The translations under genes were made by a program, and so were the position numbers. The notes below the pieces were generated by a model that saw only the letters and a program-made list of their open reading frames with translations, did not search any database and had not been told where the DNA came from. A DNA stretch of 64,000 nucleotides from Chloroflexota bacterium (lineage in GTDB: Bacteria > Chloroflexota > Dormibacteria > Dormibacterales > Dormibacteraceae). Below, piece after piece: positions 48,012-58,299 of this stretch. Position 1 is the stretch's first letter, and each line of letters opens with the position of its first letter. The DNA is taken from contig VBGP01000012.1 in the NCBI GenBank assembly GCA_005880795.1, forward strand, positions 1-64,000. Direction: 5' to 3'.

Positions 48012-48881
48012 CTAGCTTTCGTCTTCATCCTCATCCTCTGAATCTCCGTCGGCCTCCTCCGAGAAGTCGATCGCCTCTCCCTCGTCCTCGACGGCGTGCA
48101 TGCCCTCTTCGATGTCGTCGCTCGCCGGTGCCGCGACCAGCGTCTCTTCCTCTTCCTCCTCCCCCGCGAAGACCTCGACCTCGCGGCTGAGGAGGCTCTC
48201 CTTGGTGTAGGGACGGAACTCCACCTCTCGCTTGCGCCGCATCGGAAAGCTCGGCTTGCCCGCGAAATGGGCGTCCTGATATGTCTCGCGGACGATCAGC
48301 TTGACGGTGTTGCCGTCGCACGAGGTGACGCCGGCCTGGTAGCGATTGCCGCCACGCATGAACTTGATCAGGCGGCGGGCCAGCTTCGCCTCCAGGAGGC
48401 CGAGCCGCACGCCGCGCGAGGTCTCGACCGCGATGCCGTCACCCTCGACGCGAAGCTCAGCGACGTCGCCGGCAGCGACCTTGGAGCAGATGTCGTCCTT
48501 GGGCGGTGAGTCCACGGTGGTGATGACGGTCTTCCCCATCTCCTCGACGAAGAGGTTGAGATCGACCCTGGTGCCACCGACTTTGAGTCCTTCTTTCTGA
48601 TGCAGCAGCGCGTTGATGCGCGCCGCGTTCTTCTTGGCGATGGAGTTCATCGGATTGATCTTCAGCGCCGCCTCGTAGGACGCCTTCGCCTCCTTCAGCT
48701 TGCCGAGCTCGGAGAGCGATTTACCCAGGCGGTTCTGCGTCTCTTCGTCGGCGCCGAAGTTTTCAATGATGAATTTGTTGAGCTTGACGGCCTCATCCCA
48801 CTTGCCGGCGATGGCGAGCTGCACAGCATCCTCCGCGTATTGCGAGCGGGGCTTGAGGTGTTCGCTGGTCTCGGTTTTCAA
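48012..48881 (-). CDS. TPR-repeat protein with central beta-rich domain and acidic C-terminal tail
   Basis: TPR: AVQLAIAGKWDEAVKLNKFIIENFGADEETQNRLGKSLSELGKLKEAKASYEAALKINPMN; tail GEEEEEETL...DSEDEDEDES. Confidence 0.8.
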   Translation of the reverse strand: MKTETSEHLKPRSQYAEDAVQLAIAGKWDEAVKLNKFIIENFGADEETQNRLGKSLSELGKLKEAKASYEAALKINPMNSIAKKNAARINALLHQKEGLKVGGTRVDLNLFVEEMGKTVITTVDSPPKDDICSKVAAGDVAELRVEGDGIAVETSRGVRLGLLEAKLARRLIKFMRGGNRYQAGVTSCDGNTVKLIVRETYQDAHFAGKPSFPMRRKREVEFRPYTKESLLSREVEVFAGEEEEEETLVAAPASDDIEEGMHAVEDEGEAIDFSEEADGDSEDEDEDES

Positions 48882-48973
48882 AGAGGCGCGCTCCTATGGT
48901 CGGCTGAAGGGCTTGAGGGGATGCTGAGTATACGGAGTGTCGTACCTGCCGCAACGAATGTCATCCTCTCCGC

Positions 48974-50281
48974 GTGGGCAGACCGGAGTCACTCGCAGCA
49001 ATGGCCGTCCTGTTGGTTTCGGCAGCCTGCGCCGGCGGCGCGCCCGCCACCCCTCCTGGGCCGGCCCTCCACCTCGGCGTCGACCTGCCGCTGACCGGCC
49101 GGGAAGCTCGCGGCGCGGTGCCGGCGCTGAACGGAGTGCGCTTTTTCGTCCAGACCCATCCGACGCTCGACGGCTTCAGCGTGAGCTTGACGACGGCGGA
49201 CGATGCGTCGGGCGGCGCGCCGAACCCGAATCGGGGCGCCTCGAACGTCCTCGGGTTCCTCCCCGATCCCAACCTTGTCGCGATGATCGGACCCTTTGAC
49301 TCGGCGGTGGCCCGCCTTGAGATCCCGATCGCCAACGCCGCAGGGCTCGCGATGGTGAGTCCCGCCACCAGCAATCCCTGCCTGACCCGGAACGTGTTCA
49401 CACCCGCCCTGCTCAACCCAGCGCGCACCGAGATCAGCTGCAAAGCGGCCGGGCTGCCCTCGGCGGCCGACCTCCGGCCGGCGCACACCAACACCTTTTT
49501 CAGGCTGACGACCACGGACGACCTGCAGGGCGCGGCGGCCGCCGACTACGCCTTCCACAAGCTCCACCTCCTGCGGGTGGCGGTCATCTCGGACCACGAG
49601 AGCTACGGGCAGGGTCTGGCGTATGCGTTCGCTGCCCGATTCACGACCGCGGGTGGCAGCATCGTGGGCCGCTTCGACATCGGTCCGAAAAGCCGGGACG
49701 CGACGAACTTTCTGAGCAGCGCCAGGGCGGCCGGCGCGCAGGCCGTGTACTACGGCGGCGACACGCGACCGGGCGGTTGCGAGATCCGGGCCGAGATGGG
49801 GGCTCTGTTTCCGGCCGGCGAGGCGGCTCCGTTCCTGGGTGGCGACGGCATAGCAGAAGATCCCGCCTGCGTCGCCGCGGCCGGCGCGAACAGCTCGGGG
49901 ATCTTCGCCAGCGTCCCGTTTGTCAACGCCAATTCGAGGCCGGGCGCAGCGAGCACAATCCACGACTTCAGGCAGAGCTATGGCAGCACAACGGATTACG
50001 GGCCGTACACGCTCCTCGCCTACGACGCCACCGCGGTCCTTTACGCCGCGCTCGACCGGGCGATTCGAAGCGCCGGCGGCCGGCTGCCCTCCCGGGCTGA
50101 CGTGACCCACGAGGTGGCCCAGACCTCAGGCCTGGCGGGGGTAACCGGGCCGCTAGGCTTCGATGCGGCCGGGGACACGACCAACCGCACCGTCTCGATT
50201 TTCGAGGCCGTTGGCGCCAATCCCCGGGCGCCGTGGAGGCTGGTTGACGCGATCGACTACAGCGCCCGGCTTCCTTATTGA
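48974..50281 (+). CDS. branched-chain amino acid-type ABC transporter substrate-binding protein (paralog 1)
   Basis: Lipobox VSAAC; periplasmic binding fold (NLVAMIGPFDSAVARLEIPIANAAGLAMVSPATSNPCLT). Confidence 0.85.
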   Translation: MGRPESLAAMAVLLVSAACAGGAPATPPGPALHLGVDLPLTGREARGAVPALNGVRFFVQTHPTLDGFSVSLTTADDASGGAPNPNRGASNVLGFLPDPNLVAMIGPFDSAVARLEIPIANAAGLAMVSPATSNPCLTRNVFTPALLNPARTEISCKAAGLPSAADLRPAHTNTFFRLTTTDDLQGAAAADYAFHKLHLLRVAVISDHESYGQGLAYAFAARFTTAGGSIVGRFDIGPKSRDATNFLSSARAAGAQAVYYGGDTRPGGCEIRAEMGALFPAGEAAPFLGGDGIAEDPACVAAAGANSSGIFASVPFVNANSRPGAASTIHDFRQSYGSTTDYGPYTLLAYDATAVLYAALDRAIRSAGGRLPSRADVTHEVAQTSGLAGVTGPLGFDAAGDTTNRTVSIFEAVGANPRAPWRLVDAIDYSARLPY

Positions 50282-50498
50282 TGAGGGTGCACCGCGGCTG
50301 AAGTCAAGAGCGACTTGACTTCGGGGGCCCTCCGAGTCGATAGTGTGCCTCGGAGTAGCAGTTCGGCCATCCCATGTGGCCGCATTCGCCGCCGGCGCAC
50401 TCTCGCCCCGACACGAGTTGGGAAGAGGGCGGCAAGTGATGGGAGGCGTCAGGTGTGGTGTTGCGCATTTGCCTCCCAACCAGCACAAGGGGGAACCT

Positions 50499-51800
50499 AT
50501 GGTTCGAGCTAGGGGACTCGTAGTCCTCTCGATGGCGCTTATGGTCGCGTTTGCCTGCGGCGGAAGCAGCCCAGGCACCAGCGGGAGCAAGGGGACGATC
50601 AAGATCGGCTCCGATTTCCCGGTTTGCACGACCGGCGGCCAGTCGACCTCCAACGGCGTGAAGTTCGCCGTCGACCAGAAGAACGCTGCGGGAGGGGTCG
50701 AGGGCTTCAAGATCGTGTACCAGAGCTTTGACGACTGTCGCCAGGGCTCATACAACGCTGACGCCGGCGTAGCCAACGTCCGGCAGATGCTCGACGACAG
50801 CGCCTTTATGGGCATGATCGGCCCGTATAACTCTGCGGTCGCGAAGGCCGAGATTCCGATCGCAGCCCCGAAGAACTTCGTGATGATCAGCCCGGCGAAC
50901 ACGAACCCGTGCCTGACCAAGGACATTCCTTCGTGCAGCACGGCTTACCACCCGCAGGACCTCCGCGGGAGCAACCCAAACAACTACTGGCGCGTCGTCA
51001 CCACCGACGACTACCAGGGCCCTGCGATGGCCGACTACATGTTCAAGCAGGCGAACATCAAAACCGTCGCGATCCTTGACGACAGCACTGTGTTCGGCGT
51101 GGGCATCTCCGGCGCCTTTGAGGCGGAGTTCAAGAAGCTCGGCGGCACGGTGGTCAAGCACCAGGAATACAAAAAGGACCAGCAGGGCACACAGTTCCAG
51201 TCCCTGCTCCAGTCCATGCGGACGGCCTCAGCGCTGTACGTCGGGGGCACCGACGACCAGAACATCTGCATTCCGCGCGCGCAGATGAAGCAGATCGGCT
51301 GGACGGCGCCTTTCGGCGGCGGCGACGGCATCGAGACGACCGACTGCATCGACCAGGCGTCAGGCAATGAGACGGGCATCCTGGCCACATCGGCCGGTGC
51401 GGACGCCACGCAGGTACCGGGGGCCAAGGACACCATCGCGAAGTTCCGCCAGGCCTTCACCGGCGCGAACGACTTCGGCGGTTACACCATGCAGGCCTAC
51501 GACGCGGCCAACATCTTGATGACCGCGATCGGCAACGCCATCAAGTCCAACGGCGGCAGCATGCCGACGCGCAAGCAGGTCCGCGACGCCATGGCGAAGA
51601 TCACGACCTTTCAGGGCGTGATCGGCAACTACGGGTTTGACCAGAACGGCGACACGACGCTCAAGATCGTGTCGATCTACGAGGTCAAGACCGGCCTGAG
51701 CGACGCCGACGTCAAGAGCTCGACGGGCGTCTGCGGCAAGAAGCTCGCCAACGCGTGCTTCGTCTGGAAGACTCAGTTCGACTTCGCCACGAGCAGTTAA
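50499..51800 (+). CDS. branched-chain amino acid-type ABC transporter substrate-binding protein (paralog 2)
   Basis: Lipobox VAFACGG; IKIGSDFPVCTTGGQSTSNGVKFAVDQKNAAGGV; collinear with paralog 1. Confidence 0.92.
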   Translation: MVRARGLVVLSMALMVAFACGGSSPGTSGSKGTIKIGSDFPVCTTGGQSTSNGVKFAVDQKNAAGGVEGFKIVYQSFDDCRQGSYNADAGVANVRQMLDDSAFMGMIGPYNSAVAKAEIPIAAPKNFVMISPANTNPCLTKDIPSCSTAYHPQDLRGSNPNNYWRVVTTDDYQGPAMADYMFKQANIKTVAILDDSTVFGVGISGAFEAEFKKLGGTVVKHQEYKKDQQGTQFQSLLQSMRTASALYVGGTDDQNICIPRAQMKQIGWTAPFGGGDGIETTDCIDQASGNETGILATSAGADATQVPGAKDTIAKFRQAFTGANDFGGYTMQAYDAANILMTAIGNAIKSNGGSMPTRKQVRDAMAKITTFQGVIGNYGFDQNGDTTLKIVSIYEVKTGLSDADVKSSTGVCGKKLANACFVWKTQFDFATSS

Positions 51801-51929
51801 TCTTTAGCCCAAGTTCCAGCGAGGAGGCCGGCACCGGCCTCCTCGCCACCCTTTAGCTCTCAAGGAGGGGAAGCACTGGACGCGGGCACGGTCGAGAAAA
51901 GAGCCACCGCCCTGAGGCGGTTCCGCGCA

Positions 51930-52931
51930 ATGCAGGTGGCCGGCATGAGCCTCCCCGACTACGGCTTCTACATCTTGTGCGGAACCGCGGTCATCCTCCT
52001 CCTGACCGAGGCGGTCAGGGATACAACCAACTTCGCTCAGACCCTTGTGTTCGGCCTGACCCAGGGCGCCATCTTTGCGCTAGTCGCGCTGGGCTACACG
52101 ATGGTTTACGGCATCATCGAGCTGATCAACTTCGCCCACGGGGACGTTTTCACACTCAGCGCGTACGTCGGCACGACGATCCTCGGACTGTTCGCGGTCA
52201 ACGAGGGATCCTTTACGGCTCTCAACCTGGCAGTCCTCGTGATCATCTTCCCGGTCGTCATGCTGATCATGGGCGGGATCAACGTGGCGATCGAGCGCGT
52301 CGCCTACCGGCCGCTGCGCAACGCGCCCCGCCTGGCCCCCCTGATCACCGCGATCGGCATGTCATTCTTCCTCGAGGGTGTGATGTTCCTCTGGAAGGGC
52401 CCTGCGACCGTCCACTTCCCCAACATCTTGCCGCAGTGGACAACGACCGTCGCCGGCGTGTTTTTCGGCTTCAAGGACATCTTCGTCATCGTCACCGCCG
52501 CGATCCTGGTTGCGCTGCTGGCGTTCTTCATCAACCGCACCAGGCTCGGCAAGGCGATGCGAGCCACGGCCCAGGACCGGGACGCCGCGCAGCTGATGGG
52601 AATCGACATCAACCGCACGATCGCCGCAACGTTCTTCATCGGCGCCCTTCTCGCCGGCGCCGGGGGAATCATCTATGGCCTTTACTACGGGACCGTGTAC
52701 TACCAGCTGGGCTTCCGCACCGGGCTCATCGCTTTCACGGCTGCTGTGTTCGGTGGCATCGGCAACATCCCAGGCGCGGCGATCGGGGGCCTGATCATCG
52801 GCCTGACAGCGGCGTTCAGCGACATCTACATCGGCGGCAGGTGGACGCAGGTCGTGATCTTCGGCATCTTGATCGGCGTACTGGTGTTCAGGCCTACAGG
52901 GCTCCTGGGAATGCGGGTGCCCGAGAAGTGA
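51930..52931 (+). CDS. livH: branched-chain amino acid ABC transporter permease (LivH-type)
   Basis: GLTQGAIFALVALGYTMVYGIIELINFAHGDVF, FGGIGNIPGAAIGGLIIGLTAAF. Confidence 0.93.
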   Translation: MQVAGMSLPDYGFYILCGTAVILLLTEAVRDTTNFAQTLVFGLTQGAIFALVALGYTMVYGIIELINFAHGDVFTLSAYVGTTILGLFAVNEGSFTALNLAVLVIIFPVVMLIMGGINVAIERVAYRPLRNAPRLAPLITAIGMSFFLEGVMFLWKGPATVHFPNILPQWTTTVAGVFFGFKDIFVIVTAAILVALLAFFINRTRLGKAMRATAQDRDAAQLMGIDINRTIAATFFIGALLAGAGGIIYGLYYGTVYYQLGFRTGLIAFTAAVFGGIGNIPGAAIGGLIIGLTAAFSDIYIGGRWTQVVIFGILIGVLVFRPTGLLGMRVPEK

Positions 52932-54160
52932 GCAATGCGGCTGGGGCGCGGCCGTCCTTGCGCGAACGGCTGAACATCCGCCAGCGGATTCGCGACCGCG
53001 ACACGGCGGTCTACGGCGTCTTGATCATCGTCGCGCTCCTGTTTCCCCTGGTGACGATCTATGCGACCGGTGGCACAGCCCTCGTCTCCCACGCGACGCG
53101 CGCCGGTTACTGGGTGCTGCTCGCAATCGGACTCAACGTGGTGGTCGGCTTCGCGGGTCTGCTCGACCTCGGGTACGCGGCGTTCTTCGCAATCGGCGCG
53201 TACACGTACGCGCTGCTGGCGTCGCCGCAGCTGGCGTCATCCCCTGCCCACCACGCGATTCACATCAACTTCTGGATCCTGATCTTCGGTTCACTGCTCA
53301 TGGCGGCCCTCTTCGGCGCCGTCCTCGGGTTCCCCACGCTCCGCCTACGAGGTGATTACCTCGCCATCGTCACCCTCGGGTTCGGGGAGATCGTGCCCCA
53401 GCTCTTCTACAACTTCGACCAGTGGACGGGCGGGATCAACGCCGTCGGCCTCATCGACCAGCCCCTGCTGCCGGCTTGGATCCAGGGTCCGTGGTCGGGC
53501 GACGGCGACTTCAAGGTCGTGTCGCCGTTCAATTTCAATACGGACCCCGTCGCTTACTACGTGCTTGTCTGCTTTCTGATCGCAATCGCCGTCCTCCTCG
53601 TCACCAACCTCTACCGCTCGCGCCTGGGACGGGCCTGGATGGCGATTCGCGAGGATGAGGTCGCGGCCGCCGCGATGGGAATCAACACGGTCACCACAAA
53701 GCTGCTGGCGTTCGGCATCGGGGCCTCGTTCAGCGGCTTCGCCGGCGCCTACTACGCAGCGGACGTCGCCCTGGTGAGTCCGGACAACTTCCTGTTCATC
53801 GTGTCGATCACGGTGCTGGTGATGGTGGTGCTCGGCGGTATGGGCAACATCACAGGCGTCATCGTCGGTGCGCTCGTGATGTATTACCTCGTCTTCTACT
53901 TGATCCCCGGTTTGCCGGAGAATGCCACCTCGCTCGCCAGCAGCATCGGACTTGGCTCGCTGAACCAGAGCAGTGGCGACTGGCCCGGCCTCGGCGAGGA
54001 GACGCAGCGCCTGAACTTCATCATCTACGGCGCCATCCTCGTGGGCATGATGCTGCTGCGGCCGCAGGGTCTGCTGCCGAGCCGCGTCCGCGAGCAGGAG
54101 CTCAAGCACGCCGCGGTGCAGGAAGAAGAGGCCGCAGTCGAGCAGCTGCACGCGACATGA
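52928..54160 (+). CDS. livM: branched-chain amino acid ABC transporter permease (LivM-type)
   Basis: GYWVLLAIGLNVVVGFAGLLDLGYAAFFAIGAYTYALLASP, LRLRGDYLAIVTLGFGEIV; GTG start overlapping the livH stop. Confidence 0.93.
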   Translation: MSNAAGARPSLRERLNIRQRIRDRDTAVYGVLIIVALLFPLVTIYATGGTALVSHATRAGYWVLLAIGLNVVVGFAGLLDLGYAAFFAIGAYTYALLASPQLASSPAHHAIHINFWILIFGSLLMAALFGAVLGFPTLRLRGDYLAIVTLGFGEIVPQLFYNFDQWTGGINAVGLIDQPLLPAWIQGPWSGDGDFKVVSPFNFNTDPVAYYVLVCFLIAIAVLLVTNLYRSRLGRAWMAIREDEVAAAAMGINTVTTKLLAFGIGASFSGFAGAYYAADVALVSPDNFLFIVSITVLVMVVLGGMGNITGVIVGALVMYYLVFYLIPGLPENATSLASSIGLGSLNQSSGDWPGLGEETQRLNFIIYGAILVGMMLLRPQGLLPSRVREQELKHAAVQEEEAAVEQLHAT

Positions 54161-54936
54161 GCGATCAACCAGCAGGCAACATCCTCGAGCTGACCAACCT
54201 CACCAAGCGATTTGGCGGCCTTGTGGCTGTTGACAACGTGAGCCTTCACATCAAGCGCGGCGAGGTCTTCGCGCTGATCGGGCCCAACGGCGCCGGCAAG
54301 ACAACCCTCTTCAACAACGTCACCGGCCTCTACCAGCCCACCAGCGGCGCTGTCGTGTTCGACGGCAAGGACATCACGGGTTTCAAGCCTCACCAGGTCG
54401 CGCGCTACGGCATCGCGCGCACGTTCCAGAACATCCGCCTCTTCGACTACATGAGCTGCCTCGACAACGTGCGCGTCGGCCGCCATGTCCGGATGAAGGC
54501 CAAGGTCTGGGACTCGCTCTTCAAGCTTCCTCGCGAACGCCGCGAGGAGGAGCGCGTGACAGAGGAGGCGATGGAGCTGCTTCGCTTTGTCGGTATCGCC
54601 AAGCACGCGAGCCAGTACGCGCGAAATCTTGCGTACGGCCAGCAGCGACGGCTCGAGATCGCCCGCGCCCTCGCCACGGATCCCAAGCTGCTCCTGCTCG
54701 ACGAGCCGGCCGCCGGCTTCACACCCCAGGAGAAGGTCGAGCTCATGGCGCTCGTGAAAAGGATCCTGACCCGCGGGATCACCGTATTCCTCATCGAGCA
54801 CGACATGAAGGTGGTCATGGGGATCTCGGAGCGGATCGTGGTCCTCGACCACGGCGAGAAGATCGCGGAGGGCAGTCCGGACGAGGTCCGCAAAGACGCC
54901 CGCGTGATCGAAGCGTATCTGGGAAAGTCGGCCTAG
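54157..54936 (+). CDS. livG: branched-chain amino acid ABC transporter ATP-binding protein (LivG-type)
   Basis: LTKRFGGLVAVDNVSLHIKRGEVFALIGPNGAGKTTLFNNVTG, GIARTFQNIRLF. Confidence 0.95.
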   Translation: MSDQPAGNILELTNLTKRFGGLVAVDNVSLHIKRGEVFALIGPNGAGKTTLFNNVTGLYQPTSGAVVFDGKDITGFKPHQVARYGIARTFQNIRLFDYMSCLDNVRVGRHVRMKAKVWDSLFKLPRERREEERVTEEAMELLRFVGIAKHASQYARNLAYGQQRRLEIARALATDPKLLLLDEPAAGFTPQEKVELMALVKRILTRGITVFLIEHDMKVVMGISERIVVLDHGEKIAEGSPDEVRKDARVIEAYLGKSA

Positions 54937-54940
54937 CCCT

Positions 54941-55651
54941 GTGGCACTACTCGAGCTGGATGGTGTCGACGCCTTATACGGCCGCATCCAGGCACTGCGC
55001 AAGGTTTCGATCACGGTCGACAAGGGCGAGGTCGTGGCCCTCATCGGGTCCAACGGGGCGGGCAAGACGACGACTCTGCGCACGATCTCGGGCCTCATGC
55101 ACCCCGCCTCAGGAACGATCAAGTTCGACGGCCGCGAGATCACCACGACCCGTCCCTCGAAGATCGTCGAGCTCGGGATCTGCCAGTCGCCTGAGGGACG
55201 GCGCCTGTTTCCGCGGATGACCGTGGTCGACAACCTGGTCATGGGCGCCTACACGCGCAACGACAAGCCGGCCATCGCCTCCGACATGGACCGCGTGTTC
55301 ACGCTCTTCCCCCGGCTGAAGGAACGCCGGACGCAGATCGCGGGCACCCTGTCCGGCGGCGAGCAGCAGATGCTCGCGATGGGCCGGGCGCTGATGGCGC
55401 GGCCGAAGCTGATGATGCTCGACGAGCCGTCGCTGGGCCTGGCGCCGATCCTGATCGAGACGATCTTCAGCATCGTGCGCGAGATCAACTCGCAGGGCAC
55501 CACCGTCCTGCTCGTGGAGCAAAACGCGAACAAGGCGCTGGAGGTGGCGAATCGCGCATATGTGCTGGAGACCGGCGTGATCGTCCAGGAGGGATCGGGC
55601 CGCGAACTGCTCGCGTCCGAGGCAGTGCAGAAAGCCTACCTGGGCATGTAG
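54941..55651 (+). CDS. livF: branched-chain amino acid ABC transporter ATP-binding protein (LivF-type)
   Basis: VDALYGRIQALRKVSITVDKGEVVALIGSNGAGKTTTLRTISGL, LSGGEQQMLAMGRALMARPKLMMLDEPSLGLAP. Confidence 0.95.
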   Translation: MALLELDGVDALYGRIQALRKVSITVDKGEVVALIGSNGAGKTTTLRTISGLMHPASGTIKFDGREITTTRPSKIVELGICQSPEGRRLFPRMTVVDNLVMGAYTRNDKPAIASDMDRVFTLFPRLKERRTQIAGTLSGGEQQMLAMGRALMARPKLMMLDEPSLGLAPILIETIFSIVREINSQGTTVLLVEQNANKALEVANRAYVLETGVIVQEGSGRELLASEAVQKAYLGM

Positions 55652-55657
55652 CCCCAG

Positions 55658-56482
55658 TCAGCGGCTTGGCTGGTAGCTCACGACGAACATGTAGACCAGC
55701 ACGATCGCGAAGGCTCCGTACTCGAGGACTACGTTTCTGGTGAAGCTGTCCTCGACCGTGTGGCGCACCAGGCCGCGGTTGATGTACCAGGCGATGAGGA
55801 GCATCGCCGCGAACCAGCCATCGGCCACGTAGAGGTAGAGCGACAACGCGGTGATCGCCCAGGCCAGGAAGGTGACGACCTGGGCCACGAAGATGGCGAA
55901 GATGAATGCGCGTCGCGGCGTGATCGCCACGCCGTTGATGCGGAAGCTCCGATACGAGGCGAAGAACGTGATGGTGAAGATCCACAACAGCCTCAGGATC
56001 GAGTTGAACGGAAGGGCCACCACGACGAGGTAAGCACCAGACAGGACGAGGATCAGAATCGCTTCCTGGAGAATGAGGTGGCCGCGCTTTTCCGCCTCGC
56101 GCAGCCGCAGGTAATCGAGCCGCGCCGCGATGATGAAGCCCGTGCCGAACACCGCCGTGAGGAGGAGGTACTTCCAGAGCTCGGGCACCAGGAGCGAGAG
56201 GCCCGCCAGCGTGATCGCTCCGAGCGCGACCGGGATGTAGTGCTCGATGCGCGGAAACTCTTCGGTTCCGCGTAGGTATCCCAGCAGCGCGGGGGCCGCG
56301 AGCACCACCAGGCCCAACGCCAGGGCCCAGACCTGGCCCGGCCCGAGGAGCTCCGACTTGAATCCCAACCCGATCGCCATGAGCACGACGGCGGCGAAGA
56401 TCAGGAAGCTTCGATCCCGCTCTAACCTGGCCGCGGACGCGGCCGGCACGACCCTCTCCGCCAGGACTGGTGGCAGTTTCAT
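55658..56482 (-). CDS. hypothetical multi-pass membrane protein
   Basis: 274 aa with about 8 predicted TM segments by eye. Confidence 0.75.
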   Translation of the reverse strand: MKLPPVLAERVVPAASAARLERDRSFLIFAAVVLMAIGLGFKSELLGPGQVWALALGLVVLAAPALLGYLRGTEEFPRIEHYIPVALGAITLAGLSLLVPELWKYLLLTAVFGTGFIIAARLDYLRLREAEKRGHLILQEAILILVLSGAYLVVVALPFNSILRLLWIFTITFFASYRSFRINGVAITPRRAFIFAIFVAQVVTFLAWAITALSLYLYVADGWFAAMLLIAWYINRGLVRHTVEDSFTRNVVLEYGAFAIVLVYMFVVSYQPSR

Positions 56483-56497
56483 AGTGGCCCCGGCATT

Positions 56498-56866
56498 CTA
56501 AACACGGCCGTACCTATCTTCCAAGCGAACAACGTCGTCGACCTCGGGCGTCGAGACCTCGAATATGTCGGTGTCCTCCACCGCGGTGAGGCGATGCCGC
56601 GTTCGGGGCGTGATGTGCAGGGTGTCTCCGGCGCTCATGCGGCGCGTCGTCAGGGCGCCGTCCGCCCCTCCGATCTCCATGTCGACGCTGCCCCGCATCA
56701 CGTACTGGTACTCGTCTTTCTGCTCGTGGTACTGCAGCGAGAGCGCCTCTCCCTGCCTGATGTGAAGAATCTTGCCCGCATAGCGATCCGTGGTCGCCCA
56801 ACGGAGCTCGTAGCCCCATGGCTTCTCGACCTTATGGGCGTCAACGCGCCCGAACTCAGGACGCAC
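56498..56866 (-). CDS. cupin, mannose-6-phosphate isomerase type II-like
   Basis: VEKPWGYELRWATTDRYAGKILHIRQGEALSLQYHEQKDEYQYVMRGSVDMEIG...GDTLHITPRTRHRLTAVEDTDIFEVSTPE. Confidence 0.9.
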   Translation of the reverse strand: MRPEFGRVDAHKVEKPWGYELRWATTDRYAGKILHIRQGEALSLQYHEQKDEYQYVMRGSVDMEIGGADGALTTRRMSAGDTLHITPRTRHRLTAVEDTDIFEVSTPEVDDVVRLEDRYGRV

Positions 56867-58295
56867 CGGCGTGCTGCCTGATCCCCACGACGTCCTCGAG
56901 CGCGCGAAGCCGCGCCTCCACCCCCTCGCCGTCCGGCGCCTCGGAGTAGATCCGGATCAGAGGTTCGGTCCCGCTGGCGCGCAGGAGGACCCAGCTCCCG
57001 TCGGCGAGGTAGAACTTGAACCCGTCGTCGGAGCGGACGCGCTGCACCGCGACGCCGGCGATCTCCTGCGGCTCGTTCTTCTCCAGCGTGTCGAGGATTC
57101 GCTTGCGGTCGGCGTCGTACGACTCGCGCGCGAGATGAATGTCGTGCCGCGCGTATGCATGCGGGCCCACGCGCTGCTCGAGGACGGCGAGGAGCTGTGA
57201 GATCGTCTTGTCCGACTTCACCATCATGTCGGCGAAAAGCAAGCCGATCAAGATGCCATCGCGCTCGGGGATGTGACCACGCACCGCGAACCCGCCGGAC
57301 TCCTCGCCGCCGAGCAAAGCGTTGGTCTCCATCATCTTCGGCGCGACGTTTTTGAACCCGACCGGGACCTCGTACACGCGCTCGCCGAACTCAGCGCCAA
57401 GCTTGTCCACCATCGCGGTCATGTTCACCGTCTTGATCACAGGGCCGCGCATGCCCCGCGCCTCGAACATGTAGAGCATCAGGAGCGCGAAGACCTGGAG
57501 CTGGTTGATGAACCGCCCTGTCTCGTCGATGATGCCCACCCGGTCCGCGTCGCCGTCCGTGCAGATGCACAGGTCCTGGCCGCCGACCTTCATGAATGAG
57601 ATCGTCGAGTCGATGTTGGGCGGGATCGGTTCCGGGTTCATGCCGCCAAACAGCGGGTTGCGCTGGTTGTGCAGCTCCGTCACGGTCGTTCGACCGCCAC
57701 CTATCATCTCGGCGATGTAGCCGTAGCCCGATCCATACATGCACTCGTGGACGATGCGCAGCCCGGCGTCCTTGATCGCATCCACGTCGACCATGCGGGC
57801 GACCTGTGCGTAGTACGGCTGGCGAGGGTCGTAAGACGAGACGAGGCCGTGCGCGACGCTGTGCTCCGGGGCAGGGACGTCGTCGAGGGCCGCGATGTTG
57901 CGCTCCAGCTCGGCGATCACGTCCGAGGGCACCGCGCTTCCGGTCTCGGTCTTGTACTTGTAGCCGTTGAACTGATACGGGTTGTGGCTCGCGGTGATCA
58001 CTGCAGCGCCGGTGGCCTTGCGATCGATGACCGTCCACGACGCGACCTGGGTAGGTGATGGCCGGTCGAACACGAGTGTCTTGATGCCGTTGCTTGCGAA
58101 CACGTCGGACACCGCCTGCGCGAAGTCTTCAGACGCGAACCTGCAGTCGTAACCCACGATCGCCAGCGGGTCGTTGGACCGTGACTTCATGTACTGGGCT
58201 GTGGCTTGCGCGACGCGGCGCACGTTGCCGAACGTGAAGTCATCGGCGACGATGCCACGCCAGCCATCCGTGCCGAACTTGATCGGGGTGGGCAC
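56856..58295 (-). CDS. phosphoglucomutase/phosphomannomutase family protein
   Basis: IKFGTDGWRGIVADDFT, AAVITASHNPYQFNGYKYKTETG, CTDGDADRVGIIDETG, GGEESGGFAVRGHIPERDGI. Confidence 0.95.
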   Translation of the reverse strand: MPTPIKFGTDGWRGIVADDFTFGNVRRVAQATAQYMKSRSNDPLAIVGYDCRFASEDFAQAVSDVFASNGIKTLVFDRPSPTQVASWTVIDRKATGAAVITASHNPYQFNGYKYKTETGSAVPSDVIAELERNIAALDDVPAPEHSVAHGLVSSYDPRQPYYAQVARMVDVDAIKDAGLRIVHECMYGSGYGYIAEMIGGGRTTVTELHNQRNPLFGGMNPEPIPPNIDSTISFMKVGGQDLCICTDGDADRVGIIDETGRFINQLQVFALLMLYMFEARGMRGPVIKTVNMTAMVDKLGAEFGERVYEVPVGFKNVAPKMMETNALLGGEESGGFAVRGHIPERDGILIGLLFADMMVKSDKTISQLLAVLEQRVGPHAYARHDIHLARESYDADRKRILDTLEKNEPQEIAGVAVQRVRSDDGFKFYLADGSWVLLRASGTEPLIRIYSEAPDGEGVEARLRALEDVVGIRQHAGAS

Positions 58296-58299
58296 TGGC

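Noticed and set aside
50300-50322. Hairpin GAAGTCAAG-AGCGA-CTTGACTTC as a Rho-independent terminator
   Set aside because: Perfect 9-bp stem but followed by GGGGGCCC, not a U tract; function left open.
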